Counted from the stretch's first letter, positions 1 through 8,045 are shown. The stretch: 23,395 bases of DNA from Phycisphaerae bacterium (GCA_018663565.1 JABJQE010000221.1:1-23395); one strand, 5' to 3'. Notes: generated by a model not told the origin, from the sequence alone. Translations and numbers: made by a program.

Positions 1-1
1 A

Positions 2-21
2 CGCGGGAGAAACTGCCCGCG
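2..21 (-). terminator. GC-rich hairpin downstream of tRNA-Glu
   Basis: A perfect 6-bp stem (CGCGGG at 2-7 pairing with CCCGCG at 16-21) with an 8-nt loop starts six bases beyond the tRNA discriminator base, in the direction of tRNA transcription. Its position fits a transcription terminator or a 3'-processing barrier. The window ends before any U-tract could be seen, so the terminator call is an inference. Confidence 0.5.
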
Positions 22-26
22 ACACA

Positions 27-101
27 CGACCCCAAGGGGATTCGAACCCCTGTTCCCAGGATGAAAACCTGATGTCCTAGACCTGACTAGACGATGGGGT
101 C
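27..101 (-). tRNA. tRNA-Glu (anticodon UUC)
   Basis: Read on the minus strand, the 7-bp acceptor stem GACCCCA/TGGGGTC closes the cloverleaf. The T-arm carries the GGTTCGAATCC core. The anticodon stem CAGG/CCTG, extended by one wobble pair, encloses the loop TTTTCAT, which places TTC at positions 34-36 and so decodes glutamate GAA/GAG codons. The D-arm CGTCTAG...GGAC and the overall sequence resemble bacterial tRNA-Glu genes. The discriminator base is G73, usual for bacterial tRNA-Glu. The 3' CCA is not encoded and must be added after transcription. Confidence 0.96.
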
Positions 102-110
102 AAGTCGGGG

Positions 111-116
111 GATGAT
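111..116 (-). promoter_or_regulatory. possible -10 box for tRNA-Glu
   Basis: TATCAT on the minus strand lies about 10 bases before the mature 5' end of the tRNA and matches five of six positions of the sigma70 -10 consensus. No good -35 hexamer is seen at 16-18 bp spacing (only TATTTG-like sequence). The short leader is normal for tRNA genes. The site lies just upstream of the oppositely transcribed phosphorylase gene, so the two transcription units would run away from each other here. Confidence 0.35.
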
Positions 117-150
117 AGCGGATCACACCAACTCAAATAGGTACCCGTCC

Positions 151-801
151 ATGACAAATCCAACACTGACCATCCTGTGCCCGATGAAAATGGAGGCGGC
201 GAAATTCAGCCGGCTTGCTCGCCAATATGGATGGACGCTCATCACGACTGGCATCGGGGGCGAAGCAATTGAACGTGCTCTTGCAACTGGCCCGCAAACT
301 GGACCAGTACTCCTTGCTGGCGTCGCCGGCGCACTGCGGCGCGACCTCGAAGCTGGCACCGCCCATCTCATTTCCGAGGTCTACACCAGCCAGGCGATCC
401 TACACAGTCCGATCATCCGAACGGGACTGCGTGTAACGGGGGCAGATGAGATTGTGGCGACACCTGAAGATAAAATTCACCTCGCAGAACGCACCGGGGC
501 TCATGTTGTGGACATGGAGTCACATGCATTTGCGGTGGCCGCTGAGCGGGCGGGGCGATCATGGGCCATTATTCGGGGAGTGAGCGACGGCGTTGACCAC
601 CATCTGCCAGCCGGCTGCGACGCGTGGTTTACACCGCAGGGTGGTCTCCGGCCATTTGTTGCTGCCAGAAACCTTGCAGGCCGGCCCAGGGATTTGCTGC
701 AACTGCTCGCCTTCGCAAGGCGTACGAGCCGGGCGATGCAAAACGTGGCGAAGCTTGCCGAGGACACATTTGTGGCCAATTCCGGGTACGCTTCGACCTG
801 A
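151..801 (+). CDS. nucleoside phosphorylase / MTA-SAH nucleosidase-fold protein
   Basis: The 216-aa product has the hallmarks of the purine-nucleoside phosphorylase (MTAN) fold. The N-terminal strand (TILCPMKMEA, residues 7-16) is followed by the glycine loop TGIGG (33-37) and AGVAG (56-60). The nucleoside-recognition motif VVDMESHAF lies at 119-127, and RGVSDGVDH at 142-150 carries the late catalytic-type Asp. Family members cleave or phosphorolyse N-glycosidic bonds. The style recalls the HpnG-like phosphorylases of the hopanoid pathway, but no hopanoid genes are nearby, so the substrate is open. The ATG at 151 was chosen because the protein then begins two or three residues before the first fold strand; the earlier ATG at 94 overlaps the tRNA. 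The ribosome site is weak. Confidence 0.8.
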   Translation: MTNPTLTILCPMKMEAAKFSRLARQYGWTLITTGIGGEAIERALATGPQTGPVLLAGVAGALRRDLEAGTAHLISEVYTSQAILHSPIIRTGLRVTGADEIVATPEDKIHLAERTGAHVVDMESHAFAVAAERAGRSWAIIRGVSDGVDHHLPAGCDAWFTPQGGLRPFVAARNLAGRPRDLLQLLAFARRTSRAMQNVAKLAEDTFVANSGYAST

Positions 802-828
802 GCACAGTTGAAATGGGAGCCCACAAAG

Positions 829-1542
829 ATGCTGACCACACTAGTTATTTCGTGCCTCGGTTCGACACCAGCCTTGCCTGCGCCGCCGCCCGTGACGAGC
901 ATCCGATCAGCGCTTGCTTCAATCACGTCGTACGAGAACAGAGCCGAAACTCCACTACAACTTGCTGACACCTTCGAGTTGGCGCCTTGGAACGATGTCC
1001 CATCGCTCGATCTCTCGGCCCGCACGCTTCAACTGCAGGACGACACGGATGAAACCCCATCGCTGCCAACATTTGGCGCTGAGGGATCTACCCGCTGGAC
1101 CATCACTGGCGGGCTCGGTATTGACACGGGCAATACGTCCAATACCGAATACGGTCTTGGTGTTGGAATTCAATGGTTCCTCGTTGACGACTTCGCCTTC
1201 GCTCCGGCACTCAACCTATGGGGATTCTCACAAGAAGGTGAGAATGCCTTTGGTGTAGGGGTCGATTTGATGTTCCAATGGCACCTCATCAAGGGCGAGA
1301 CGTGGTCCATCTACGGCGACTTTGGGTGCGGGCTACTCGGCACGAATCACAATGTGCCTTCGGGTGGATCACAGTTCAACTTCACGCCGCAAGCCGGGCT
1401 CGGCGTCACCTTCGATGTGGGCCAAGACTGCCGCTGGCTTGTCGGCGTTCGATGGCATCACATCTCAAACGCCAGCCTGTATCAGAACAATCCAGGACGT
1501 GACAGTGTGCTGGTGTACACGGGATTGAGTTTGCCGTTCTAA
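829..1542 (+). CDS. PagL-like lipid A 3-O-deacylase (acyloxyacyl hydrolase), outer membrane
   Basis: The 237-aa product starts with a short hydrophobic signal-like segment ending around ALPAPP (residues 14-20), then a linker of about 65 residues, then an outer-membrane beta-barrel pattern of alternating strands from about residue 88. The C-terminus carries the PagL signature: RWHHISNAS at 208-216 supplies the catalytic His-x-Ser (H211, S213), and the NPGRDS stretch (221-226) supplies the acidic member (D225, in the place of Glu). It ends in Phe, as outer-membrane barrels usually do. The known family removes the 3-linked acyl chain of lipid A. The ATG at 829 is preferred over a TTG at 808 because GGAG lies 9 nt upstream. 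It follows the phosphorylase gene by 27 bp, so co-transcription is possible. Confidence 0.8.
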   Translation: MLTTLVISCLGSTPALPAPPPVTSIRSALASITSYENRAETPLQLADTFELAPWNDVPSLDLSARTLQLQDDTDETPSLPTFGAEGSTRWTITGGLGIDTGNTSNTEYGLGVGIQWFLVDDFAFAPALNLWGFSQEGENAFGVGVDLMFQWHLIKGETWSIYGDFGCGLLGTNHNVPSGGSQFNFTPQAGLGVTFDVGQDCRWLVGVRWHHISNASLYQNNPGRDSVLVYTGLSLPF

Positions 1543-1554
1543 GTTGGCGGGCGT

Positions 1555-1597
1555 GAGCGACAGAGAATACGAGACGGCAGCCTGTGGCTATTCGCTC
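1555..1597. terminator. inverted repeat between convergent genes
   Basis: GAATA at 565-569 of this kilobase (1565-1569) pairs with TATTC (1589-1593), and GAGC (1555-1558) with GCTC (1594-1597), separated by a six-base bulge. It sits between the stops of the plus-strand deacylase gene and the minus-strand fabF and overlaps the fabF 3' end. There is no U-tract, so a bidirectional terminator role is only a guess. Confidence 0.2.
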
Positions 1598-2841
1598 CAA
1601 CGCTTCAGCACAAGCGACACGTTGTGACCGCCAAACCCAAAGGTATTGTTGATCGCATACTCAACCTGAGTTTCGCGTGCTTCGTGTGGCACGAAGTCGA
1701 GGTCCATTCCATCGCCTGGATTCTCAAGATTTATTGTCGGCGGCAGCACGCCATGATGCAACGCGTAAATGCACGCCACTGATTCGATACCGCCAGCGGC
1801 GCCGAGCGCGTGACCCGTCATCGACTTCGTGGATGAAATAGCGAGGTCGTATGCGTGCTGCCCAAAGACACGTTTCACCGCTGCCACCTCGGCCGAGTCG
1901 CCTAGTGGTGTGGAGGTACCATGCGCGTTGATGTATCCAATATCAGTCGTGTTCAATCCAGCCGACTTCACGGCAAACTCCAGCGCCTTGCCAGCGCCGG
2001 TACCGTTTGGATCTGGCGCCGCAATGTGGTGCGCATCGCCAGTGATACCGAATCCAACGAGTTCAGCGTAAATCTTGGCCCCACGAGCTTTCGCGTGCTC
2101 CAGTGATTCCAGCACGACAACAGCAGCGCCTTCGGCGAGCACGAACCCGTCACGGTCACGATCAAATGGACGCGATGCCACAGTTGGGGCATCATTTTGC
2201 GTCGAAAGCGCCTTCATAGCGCCAAAGGCCGCGATGCATAACGATGACACGGCGGCTTCGCAGCCACCGGCGAGCATAACATCGGACATGCCACGTTGAA
2301 TCATCATGCAGGCATCCGCGATGGCGTGTCCACCAGTCGCGCACGCCGTTGCCACAGCAGTATTCGGCCCACGCAAATCCAAGCGGATTGACACTTGCCC
2401 AGCGGTGGCATTTACCATGAGCTTTGGTACGACGAACGGACTGAGCCGCCGCGGTCCCTTGTCAAGCAACTTGGCGTATTGCGACTCAATAGTCAGAATG
2501 CCACCGATTCCAGAGCCAATGGCAACGCCACGGCGATATGGATCGCCAGACTCAAAGTCCATGCCGCTGTCCTTCGCCGCTTCAACTGCCGCTGCCATAC
2601 CAAGCTGGCAGGCACGGTCAGCCTTACGGACATCTGGCACAGACATAAAGTCCGTCGGGTCGAAATCAGATGCTTCGCCGGCGATAGTCGTGAACCACTC
2701 ATCGCCCTGCTCAAAGGCCGTGATTGTGCCGATGCCAGACCGACCTTCGCACAAGCCATGCCACAACGCCTCAGCGCCAACGCCAAGATCGGTTACAGCA
2801 CCAAGCCCCGTAATGACGACGCGTTTCTGCTCACCTGACAT
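1588..2841 (-). CDS. fabF: beta-ketoacyl-ACP synthase II (3-oxoacyl-ACP synthase)
   Basis: The 417-aa product has the normal FabF length and condenses malonyl-ACP with acyl-ACP during fatty-acid elongation in the cytoplasm. The Cys-His-His triad is visible: Cys167 in TACATGGHA, His307 in NAHGTSTPLGD, and His344 in KSMTGHALGAAGG. The N-terminal VVITGLGAVT and the C-terminal NNTFGFGGHNVSLVL are standard for the family. It is the last gene of the fab operon, 36 bp after acpP, which matches the common bacterial order acpP-fabF. The ATG is preceded by a weak GGGA site. Nothing is missing. Confidence 0.97.
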   Translation of the reverse strand: MSGEQKRVVITGLGAVTDLGVGAEALWHGLCEGRSGIGTITAFEQGDEWFTTIAGEASDFDPTDFMSVPDVRKADRACQLGMAAAVEAAKDSGMDFESGDPYRRGVAIGSGIGGILTIESQYAKLLDKGPRRLSPFVVPKLMVNATAGQVSIRLDLRGPNTAVATACATGGHAIADACMMIQRGMSDVMLAGGCEAAVSSLCIAAFGAMKALSTQNDAPTVASRPFDRDRDGFVLAEGAAVVVLESLEHAKARGAKIYAELVGFGITGDAHHIAAPDPNGTGAGKALEFAVKSAGLNTTDIGYINAHGTSTPLGDSAEVAAVKRVFGQHAYDLAISSTKSMTGHALGAAGGIESVACIYALHHGVLPPTINLENPGDGMDLDFVPHEARETQVEYAINNTFGFGGHNVSLVLKRWSE

Positions 2842-2877
2842 GCGGTTTTCCCACGTACAAGAAACGTCCCAACTGGC

Positions 2878-3123
2878 TCAGCCCTTGGACGCCTCGAGAA
2901 TATAATCAATGGCGTTTCCGACGGTCTGAATCTGCTCAGCCTTGTCGTCTGGGATGGACGTGTCGAATTCGTCTTCGAATTCCATGACCAACTCGACTGT
3001 GTCAAGACTATCTGCATTGAGGTCATTGGCAAAGCTCGTGTCACGACTGACCTCGCCCTTGTCCACGCCCATTTGCTCTGCCACGATCTCGATGACCTTG
3101 GTTTCTACCTGTGCTTCCGTCAC
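2878..3123 (-). CDS. acpP: acyl carrier protein
   Basis: The 81-aa acidic product carries growing acyl chains on a 4'-phosphopantetheine arm. The attachment serine is Ser39 in the invariant motif ADSLDTVELVM, which begins helix II. Length, the acidic helix II-III surface and the ending DYILEASKG are typical. The start codon is GTG at 3121-3123, with AGGAG 8 nt upstream. It lies between fabG and fabF. A perfect hairpin and a candidate promoter precede it, which would allow the high, separate expression that acyl carrier protein normally needs. Confidence 0.97.
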   Translation of the reverse strand: MTEAQVETKVIEIVAEQMGVDKGEVSRDTSFANDLNADSLDTVELVMEFEDEFDTSIPDDKAEQIQTVGNAIDYILEASKG

Positions 3124-3140
3124 GAGAAATTCTCCTGTAG

Positions 3141-3158
3141 GCAGGGACCAGTCCCTGC
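3141..3158 (-). other. perfect intercistronic hairpin before acpP
   Basis: GCAGGGA/TCCCTGC forms a 7-bp stem with a 4-nt loop, ending 18 bp upstream of the GTG start and just before the ribosome-binding site. It is not followed by a U-run, so it does not look like a terminator. A role in 5'-end stability or processing of the acpP mRNA is an inference. Confidence 0.5.
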
Positions 3159-3182
3159 TCTTAGCTGGTGGGGATTGTACTG

Positions 3183-3211
3183 ATAAGTGCCTCCTCGGGC
3201 ACGATTGTCAA
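3183..3211 (-). promoter_or_regulatory. candidate internal promoter for acpP-fabF
   Basis: TTGACA (3206-3211) is a perfect -35 hexamer overlapping the fabG stop codon, with 17 bp to ACTTAT (3183-3188), a poor -10 (three of six). The spacer contains a small inverted repeat, GTGCC/GGCAC (3187-3202). Transcription would start near 3176 and leave a leader of about 53 nt carrying the 3141-3158 hairpin. Bacterial acpP genes often have their own promoter, which supports the call. Confidence 0.4.
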
Positions 3212-3966
3212 CTCAACAAGCCGCCGTCGACGGCAAGAACATGACCGGTAATATAAGCGGCCTTCTCAGAGGCCAAAAAGGACACTGCGTTGGCGATCTC
3301 TTCGGGCAAGCCGAGCCGTTTCAGCGGCAGCTTTGCGACGGCCTCCTTGACGAGCTGCTCGGGCAATGCGTCAGTCATATCGGTCCCGATGAAGCCAGGG
3401 GCCACCACGTTGGCCGTAATGCCCTTGCCCCCAAGTTCCTTGCCGATGCTCTTGGTCATGCCAATCAGGCCAGCCTTCGCGGCGGCATAATTCGCTTGCC
3501 CAGGATTGCCCATCACGCCCACGACGGATCCAATATTGATCATTCGGCCCCAGCGTCCACGCATCATGGGGCGTGCCGCAGCGCGGCACAGCCGAAACGC
3601 AGCACGAAGATTTGTCGTAATGACGGCATCAAAGTCCTCATCGCTCATACGGAGGATGAGTCCGTCTCGCGTGATGCCAGCATTATTCACCAGAATGTCC
3701 AGTCGGCCGCAACTCTCCACAACACCTTCCAGCAGCGCGTCAACGGCGGCATCATCACTGAGGTCGCATGGATGACACGCGACAGACCCGCCACTTGACG
3801 TGATGTCTGCCGCCACTGCCTCGATCGCGTCAGCAGACCGAGCCACAAGCACCACGTGGTGACCATCTGCGGCAAGCTGTGTTGCGATAGCCTTGCCAAG
3901 GCCTCGGCTCGCGCCGGTCACCAGGGCAATGCGTTGGATCTGATCTGAATCAGGAGCAGCTGTCAT
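3208..3966 (-). CDS. fabG: 3-oxoacyl-ACP reductase
   Basis: The 252-aa product is a short-chain dehydrogenase that reduces 3-oxoacyl-ACP with NADPH. The Rossmann glycine motif TGASRGLG is at 17-24 and NNAG at 94-97. The Ser-Tyr-Lys site is Ser147 (NIGSVVG), Tyr160 and Lys164 (YAAAK). The C-terminus DGGLLS resembles other FabG proteins. The ATG at 3966 was chosen over an upstream GTG at 3999 because GAGG lies 9 nt before it and the protein then has family length. It sits 131 bp after the lipoprotein gene within the fab operon. Confidence 0.95.
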   Translation of the reverse strand: MTAAPDSDQIQRIALVTGASRGLGKAIATQLAADGHHVVLVARSADAIEAVAADITSSGGSVACHPCDLSDDAAVDALLEGVVESCGRLDILVNNAGITRDGLILRMSDEDFDAVITTNLRAAFRLCRAAARPMMRGRWGRMINIGSVVGVMGNPGQANYAAAKAGLIGMTKSIGKELGGKGITANVVAPGFIGTDMTDALPEQLVKEAVAKLPLKRLGLPEEIANAVSFLASEKAAYITGHVLAVDGGLLS

Positions 3967-4097
3967 GCGGGCGATCCTCTTGTTACCACGGCAATTCACC
4001 GCGACGTGCGGAGCCTATGGCAGCGGCGTATGGTACCGAGCCTCGTCCAGGACGTTCATCTCTTCACCACACGAGACGCATCTTGGGCATCATGAGG

Positions 4098-4844
4098 CTA
4101 GCGCATACCAGGACCGCCTGGACCGCCACCACCCGAGCTACCGCTTGGGGCCTCTGCGGGATTCTCACTCGCATCCGAAGCCTTGGCCCGCGCGGCCTCC
4201 ATGCCCAGATCGGCCTTGTTCAGCATGGCTTGCTCAGTCTGGACCGCTGCATACCAGTCAATAAATGCATCGCGGCCAAGCCAATCGCTCAGCCCGGGTG
4301 GCGCGTACGCCGCAACAAGGATGTACTGGCCGCTGCCCATTCCGGCCGGCCCGGGGCCATCTGCAATTTCCCACATTTGGCCCTCAACTCGATCGGCGAA
4401 TTCGTACAAGCCCAAGACTGCAGGACGCCCTTCATTGGTCACGCCAAGACGAATCTCAACGCCCTCGATGTCGGCTGCAAGTTGCGCCAAATCGCCAGAG
4501 GCCTCGAGTTTCGCAAGTTCTTCTCGTTCTATTGGACCAAAGAATGGCTTCAAGAGATCAGCCCGACCGGTCAGAAATCCATCGAAGAATTGCAGCAGCC
4601 CAAGCCGCTGCGCGTTGGTTGGTGGCGCTTGCAGCTCATCCATCCATACGCGGTCATCAATGCCATTTTCGGCAATCAAATCATCAATTGACATCGCCGG
4701 CGGCGGACCTTGGACTACCGGAGTCTTCTTGGCTTTCTTCGGCGGCGGTGGCGGTGGATCGGAGCATCCGATCATGGACACCAAAACACCGGCAAATAGT
4801 GCGAGCGTGCAACTAGGCCGAAACAGACGAGTCAGGTTGATCAT
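4098..4844 (-). CDS. putative lipoprotein, Pro/Gly-rich, unknown function
   Basis: The 248-aa product has a lipoprotein signal: basic start, hydrophobic core LALFAGVLVSMIG and Cys27 as the acylation site (lipobox MIGC, with Met at -3 slightly unusual). A run of six prolines and a lysine patch follow (about 30-41), then a domain of about 150 residues with a mixed helix/strand pattern, and a tail rich in glycine, serine and proline. I do not recognise the central domain. The ATG at 4844 has AGG 9 nt upstream. The start overlaps the end of fabD by 32 bp, so translation may be coupled. Sitting between fabD and fabG is unusual and suggests an envelope role linked to lipid supply, which is inference only. 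Confidence 0.7.
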   Translation of the reverse strand: MINLTRLFRPSCTLALFAGVLVSMIGCSDPPPPPPKKAKKTPVVQGPPPAMSIDDLIAENGIDDRVWMDELQAPPTNAQRLGLLQFFDGFLTGRADLLKPFFGPIEREELAKLEASGDLAQLAADIEGVEIRLGVTNEGRPAVLGLYEFADRVEGQMWEIADGPGPAGMGSGQYILVAAYAPPGLSDWLGRDAFIDWYAAVQTEQAMLNKADLGMEAARAKASDASENPAEAPSGSSGGGGPGGPGMR

Positions 4845-5754
4845 AATTCTGCACCTTTGCGGATCGATCGATCCGTCGCATAAGTCCTCGAAGCACCTTG
4901 CCCGGTGCCATTTCAATCCAGTGATCGTAGCCCGCAGCGATCATATTTGCCATCTGCCCTGACCAACGAACTGGACTGGTTATCTGGGAGACGAGCGTTG
5001 ATCGGATAGCGTCTAGGTCACTCCCGTCATAGGCCTCAGCGGTCACATTAGACCATACAACCCCGGTGGGGGCGGCCATATCGATTGCGGCGAGCACCGC
5101 CGCCATGTGATCAGCGGCAGGCTGCATGTGGGCGCTATGAAAAGCTCCTGCGACCGTAAGAGGCGTGGCCCTCCAGCCCTTTTCGCCGCAGGCCTCGACG
5201 GCCCGTTCGCACAGATCGGAGTCGCCGCTCAAGACGATCTGACCAGGCGCGTTGAGATTTGCTGGCACCAACACGCCCCCATCCGACGACAACGCTTCAC
5301 AAAATGTTGAGGCTTCATCTTCGCTCGCCCCCATTACCGCCACCATGCTGCCATTCGCTGCATCAGCAGCTTCTTGCATCAGCCGGCCCCGCTCGGAAAC
5401 CAATCGGAGACCATCCTCAAACGAGAAACATCCTGCAAGATGGAGCGCCGTGTACTCGCCGAGTGAAAGCCCAGCCGCAACGGCTGGCGCTGCATCGGCT
5501 CCATACAAACCGTGCCAACATGCCACTGAGCATGTGTAGATGGCAGGCTGACTTATGTTCGTTCGGTTCAACAGGTCGGCTGGCCCTTCAAAGCACAAGG
5601 TGCTCAGGGGCGCGCCGAGCGTATCGCCAAGCGTTTCATCGGCACGGGCGAAGATTGCCTGCGCCGCAGTACTCGCCTCACTCCACGCTCGGCCCATCCC
5701 TACAGCCTGAGCACCCTGGCCCGGGCATACAGTTGTCGCGTTTATCGTATTCAT
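4813..5754 (-). CDS. fabD: malonyl-CoA:ACP transacylase
   Basis: The 313-aa product transfers malonyl from CoA to acyl carrier protein, feeding fatty-acid elongation. The N-terminal motif PGQGAQ (11-16), the nucleophile elbow GLSLGEY with Ser97, Arg122 in SERGRLMQ and the catalytic His206 in GAFHSAHM are all present. The ATG at 5754 gives the usual start just before the first strand, with GGAG 12 nt upstream; an earlier ATG at 5805 would add 17 residues that do not look like the family and lacks a ribosome site. Its 3' end overlaps the lipoprotein gene by 32 bp. Confidence 0.95.
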   Translation of the reverse strand: MNTINATTVCPGQGAQAVGMGRAWSEASTAAQAIFARADETLGDTLGAPLSTLCFEGPADLLNRTNISQPAIYTCSVACWHGLYGADAAPAVAAGLSLGEYTALHLAGCFSFEDGLRLVSERGRLMQEAADAANGSMVAVMGASEDEASTFCEALSSDGGVLVPANLNAPGQIVLSGDSDLCERAVEACGEKGWRATPLTVAGAFHSAHMQPAADHMAAVLAAIDMAAPTGVVWSNVTAEAYDGSDLDAIRSTLVSQITSPVRWSGQMANMIAAGYDHWIEMAPGKVLRGLMRRIDRSAKVQNYDQPDSSVSA

Positions 5755-5824
5755 AGTGGGATTGTACTCCAGTGCAGCAATGCTCCATTCAAGATGCGAT
5801 CTCATCGCAGCAAACGGTACGCCA

Positions 5825-6829
5825 CTAGACTTTCCAGACGCTACTGGACCAGGTCATGCCGCCGCCGAATGCCACAAGAACGACAATGTCGCCTTCTTTG
5901 ATTTTGCCGGCTTGCCACAATTGATCAAAGCACAGGCCAACAGATCCCGCGGAGCTATTCCCGAACTTATCAATATTGATGTAGACCTTGTCGTCTGGCA
6001 GCCCAAGTTTCTCTTTGGCGGACTCGATAATGCGAATATTGGATTGATGGCAGACAAACTGCGCGACATCGTCAACAGTGAGCCCAGTTGCATCAAGCGA
6101 CTCCTTGATGACATTCTTGAACTGCGTAACGGCGAACTTATACACCTCGCGTCCATCCATACGAAGCGTGCCAAGCCGGGCGTCACGTGGTGAGGCATTC
6201 GCCGGGATATCCTCCGTCTTCCGCGGAATATAGAGCGACGGCCATGTTCGGCCATCCGCCTCCATCACTTGGTGAATGCACCCTCGGCCGGGGTCTTCGT
6301 CACGGGCCAGCACAACCGCTCCAGCTGCATCACCGAACAAAATCGCGACCGAACGGTCGTCATAGTCAACAGCAGTACTCATCGCGTCACATCCAATGAC
6401 GCCAATGGACTTGAACCGGCCAGATCGTATGAGTGAATCCGCAATATTGATTGCGTACACAAACCCTGAACACGCGGCGAGTACGTCGAAGGCGCCCGCC
6501 GGGGCCGCATCAAGCGCAGCGGAAATGCGACACGCATTCGATGGACATGTCATCTCGGAGGTCACGGAGGCGTTGATAATGAGATCAAGATCGCTGCCGA
6601 CCATGCCAGCATTGTCAAGCGCGTTTTTCATCGCGGCCGTGGCAAGAGATAATTGCCCCTCACCCTTCTCGGGATCGACAATCCGACGCTCTGATATTCC
6701 TGTTCGCTGGCGGATCCACTCATCCGATGTGTCCATCATCTTGGACAGATCCTCATTGGTGAGCCGCTTGTCGGGCACTGCCGAACCAGACCCTGCTATT
6801 CGAACACCGCAGGGAACATGTGTTGGCAT
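5825..6829 (-). CDS. fabH: beta-ketoacyl-ACP synthase III
   Basis: The 334-aa product starts fatty-acid synthesis by condensing acetyl-CoA (or another primer) with malonyl-ACP. The Cys-His-Asn site is complete: Cys120 in LAACSGFVYA, His261 in FVCHQSNIRI and Asn291 in FGNSSAGSV. The start motif DTSDEWIRQRTGI (33-45) and the end FGGGMTWSSSV are diagnostic of FabH. Its ATG overlaps the plsX stop by one base (TGATG), so the two are translationally coupled. Confidence 0.97.
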   Translation of the reverse strand: MPTHVPCGVRIAGSGSAVPDKRLTNEDLSKMMDTSDEWIRQRTGISERRIVDPEKGEGQLSLATAAMKNALDNAGMVGSDLDLIINASVTSEMTCPSNACRISAALDAAPAGAFDVLAACSGFVYAINIADSLIRSGRFKSIGVIGCDAMSTAVDYDDRSVAILFGDAAGAVVLARDEDPGRGCIHQVMEADGRTWPSLYIPRKTEDIPANASPRDARLGTLRMDGREVYKFAVTQFKNVIKESLDATGLTVDDVAQFVCHQSNIRIIESAKEKLGLPDDKVYINIDKFGNSSAGSVGLCFDQLWQAGKIKEGDIVVLVAFGGGMTWSSSVWKV

Positions 6830-7845
6830 CAGGCTTCGACCTGCTGATTTGCGAGAATCTCGACAATGCGTGCATTGACGCCAAGGTCAACAAATCGCCT
6901 CGCCGCGGCGAGCGCATTTGTAATCGTGCGGGCCTTGCTCGAACCATGGCAGATCAAACACCCGCCATTGACACCCATGAGCGGCGCGCCACCGTATTCG
7001 TGATAGTCATACTCGGCGTAGAGCGTCTCGACAATTGGTGCAAATTGCTTGGAGAGTGATGGATCAACGCGACCAAGTTCCTGCTTCAATCGACGGAAGA
7101 TTCCGCTACTGAGGCCTTCGGTCAGCTTGATGGTCACATTACCTGTAACACCATCTGACACAACGACATCGCAGTGCCCGTCAAATACCCCTCGACCTTC
7201 GACATAGCCGACAAAGTCGACTGTCGGGTCATCGCGGAGTGCCTCGCGGGCCCTCTTCATGTCGTCAGTACCCTTCTGCTCTTCGCTGCCCACGTTCATC
7301 AGTCCAACTCGAGGGTTTTCGATACCCAACACGCGACGTGCGTAGACGGTGCCCATCACGCCGTACTGATGCAAGTGATGTGGCTTGGGGTCAATATTGG
7401 CACCAACATCAATGAACGTCACAGGTCCGCCGAATGTTGGCACAACAGCTGCAATTCCTGGACGCGCTACGCCCGGTAAGCGACGCATATGCATTTGAGC
7501 CGCCGCCACAAAGGCGCCGGTATTGCCAGCCGAAATGGCCATGTCCAAATGAACATCGCCGGCCTTGGGGCCAGCCATCTTCGCCATTTGCACAATGGCT
7601 GATTCGTTCTTTGATCGAGCCGCTTCGACTGGCGGCTCGCTCATTCCAATCTCGTCTGAGGTTGGAACGATCTCGATGAACTGCTCATCAACGCCCGAGG
7701 ATCGTACACTTTCAGCAATGATGGCTTCATCGCCAAACAGGACGAGGCGGTCGCCCTCGTCAAATGAAGACACCGCCGCAAGCCCGCCCTCAAGAATGGG
7801 AGCAGGCGCAAGATCTCCGCCCATGACATCTAGACCAAGTCTCAT
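6829..7845 (-). CDS. plsX: phosphate acyltransferase PlsX
   Basis: The 338-aa product makes acyl-phosphate from acyl-ACP for phospholipid synthesis and works at the inner face of the membrane. Family marks are LDVMGGDLAPAP at the N-terminus, ISAGNTGAFVA (about 105-115), VGANIDPKP and SDGVTGNVTIKLTEG. Length is normal. It lies 4 bp after rpmF and overlaps fabH by one base, the classical rpmF-plsX-fabH arrangement that ties lipid supply to ribosome synthesis. Confidence 0.97.
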   Translation of the reverse strand: MRLGLDVMGGDLAPAPILEGGLAAVSSFDEGDRLVLFGDEAIIAESVRSSGVDEQFIEIVPTSDEIGMSEPPVEAARSKNESAIVQMAKMAGPKAGDVHLDMAISAGNTGAFVAAAQMHMRRLPGVARPGIAAVVPTFGGPVTFIDVGANIDPKPHHLHQYGVMGTVYARRVLGIENPRVGLMNVGSEEQKGTDDMKRAREALRDDPTVDFVGYVEGRGVFDGHCDVVVSDGVTGNVTIKLTEGLSSGIFRRLKQELGRVDPSLSKQFAPIVETLYAEYDYHEYGGAPLMGVNGGCLICHGSSKARTITNALAAARRFVDLGVNARIVEILANQQVEA

Positions 7846-7849
7846 GAAG

Positions 7850-8032
7850 TCAAACTGTACCCGAGGTCTTCAACGTGAGCCCGGGACGCACATAGCCGCA
7901 GTCGGTGCAGGCAGTATGTGGGTGCTTCGTGGCGCCACAGGACGGGCACTCGACCAGGTTCATCTTGGTCAGGGCGTGGTGGCTGCGTCGCTTACGCTTG
8001 CGAGCCGGGGATGTCCTGAGTTTTGGAAGCAT
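7850..8032 (-). CDS. rpmF: 50S ribosomal protein bL32, zinc-binding form
   Basis: The 60-aa basic protein has the L32 N-terminus (PKLRTSPARKRKRRSHH, a variant of the usual PKRKxSxxRRRxRRSH) and two CxxC knuckles, Cys29/Cys32 and Cys42/Cys45, which bind zinc in the C+ form. It is a component of the large ribosomal subunit. GAGGAG lies 8 nt before the ATG. It heads the plsX-fab operon behind a strong promoter. The yceD (DUF177) gene that often precedes rpmF is absent. Confidence 0.95.
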   Translation of the reverse strand: MLPKLRTSPARKRKRRSHHALTKMNLVECPSCGATKHPHTACTDCGYVRPGLTLKTSGTV

Positions 8033-8045
8033 GACAACGTCTCCT

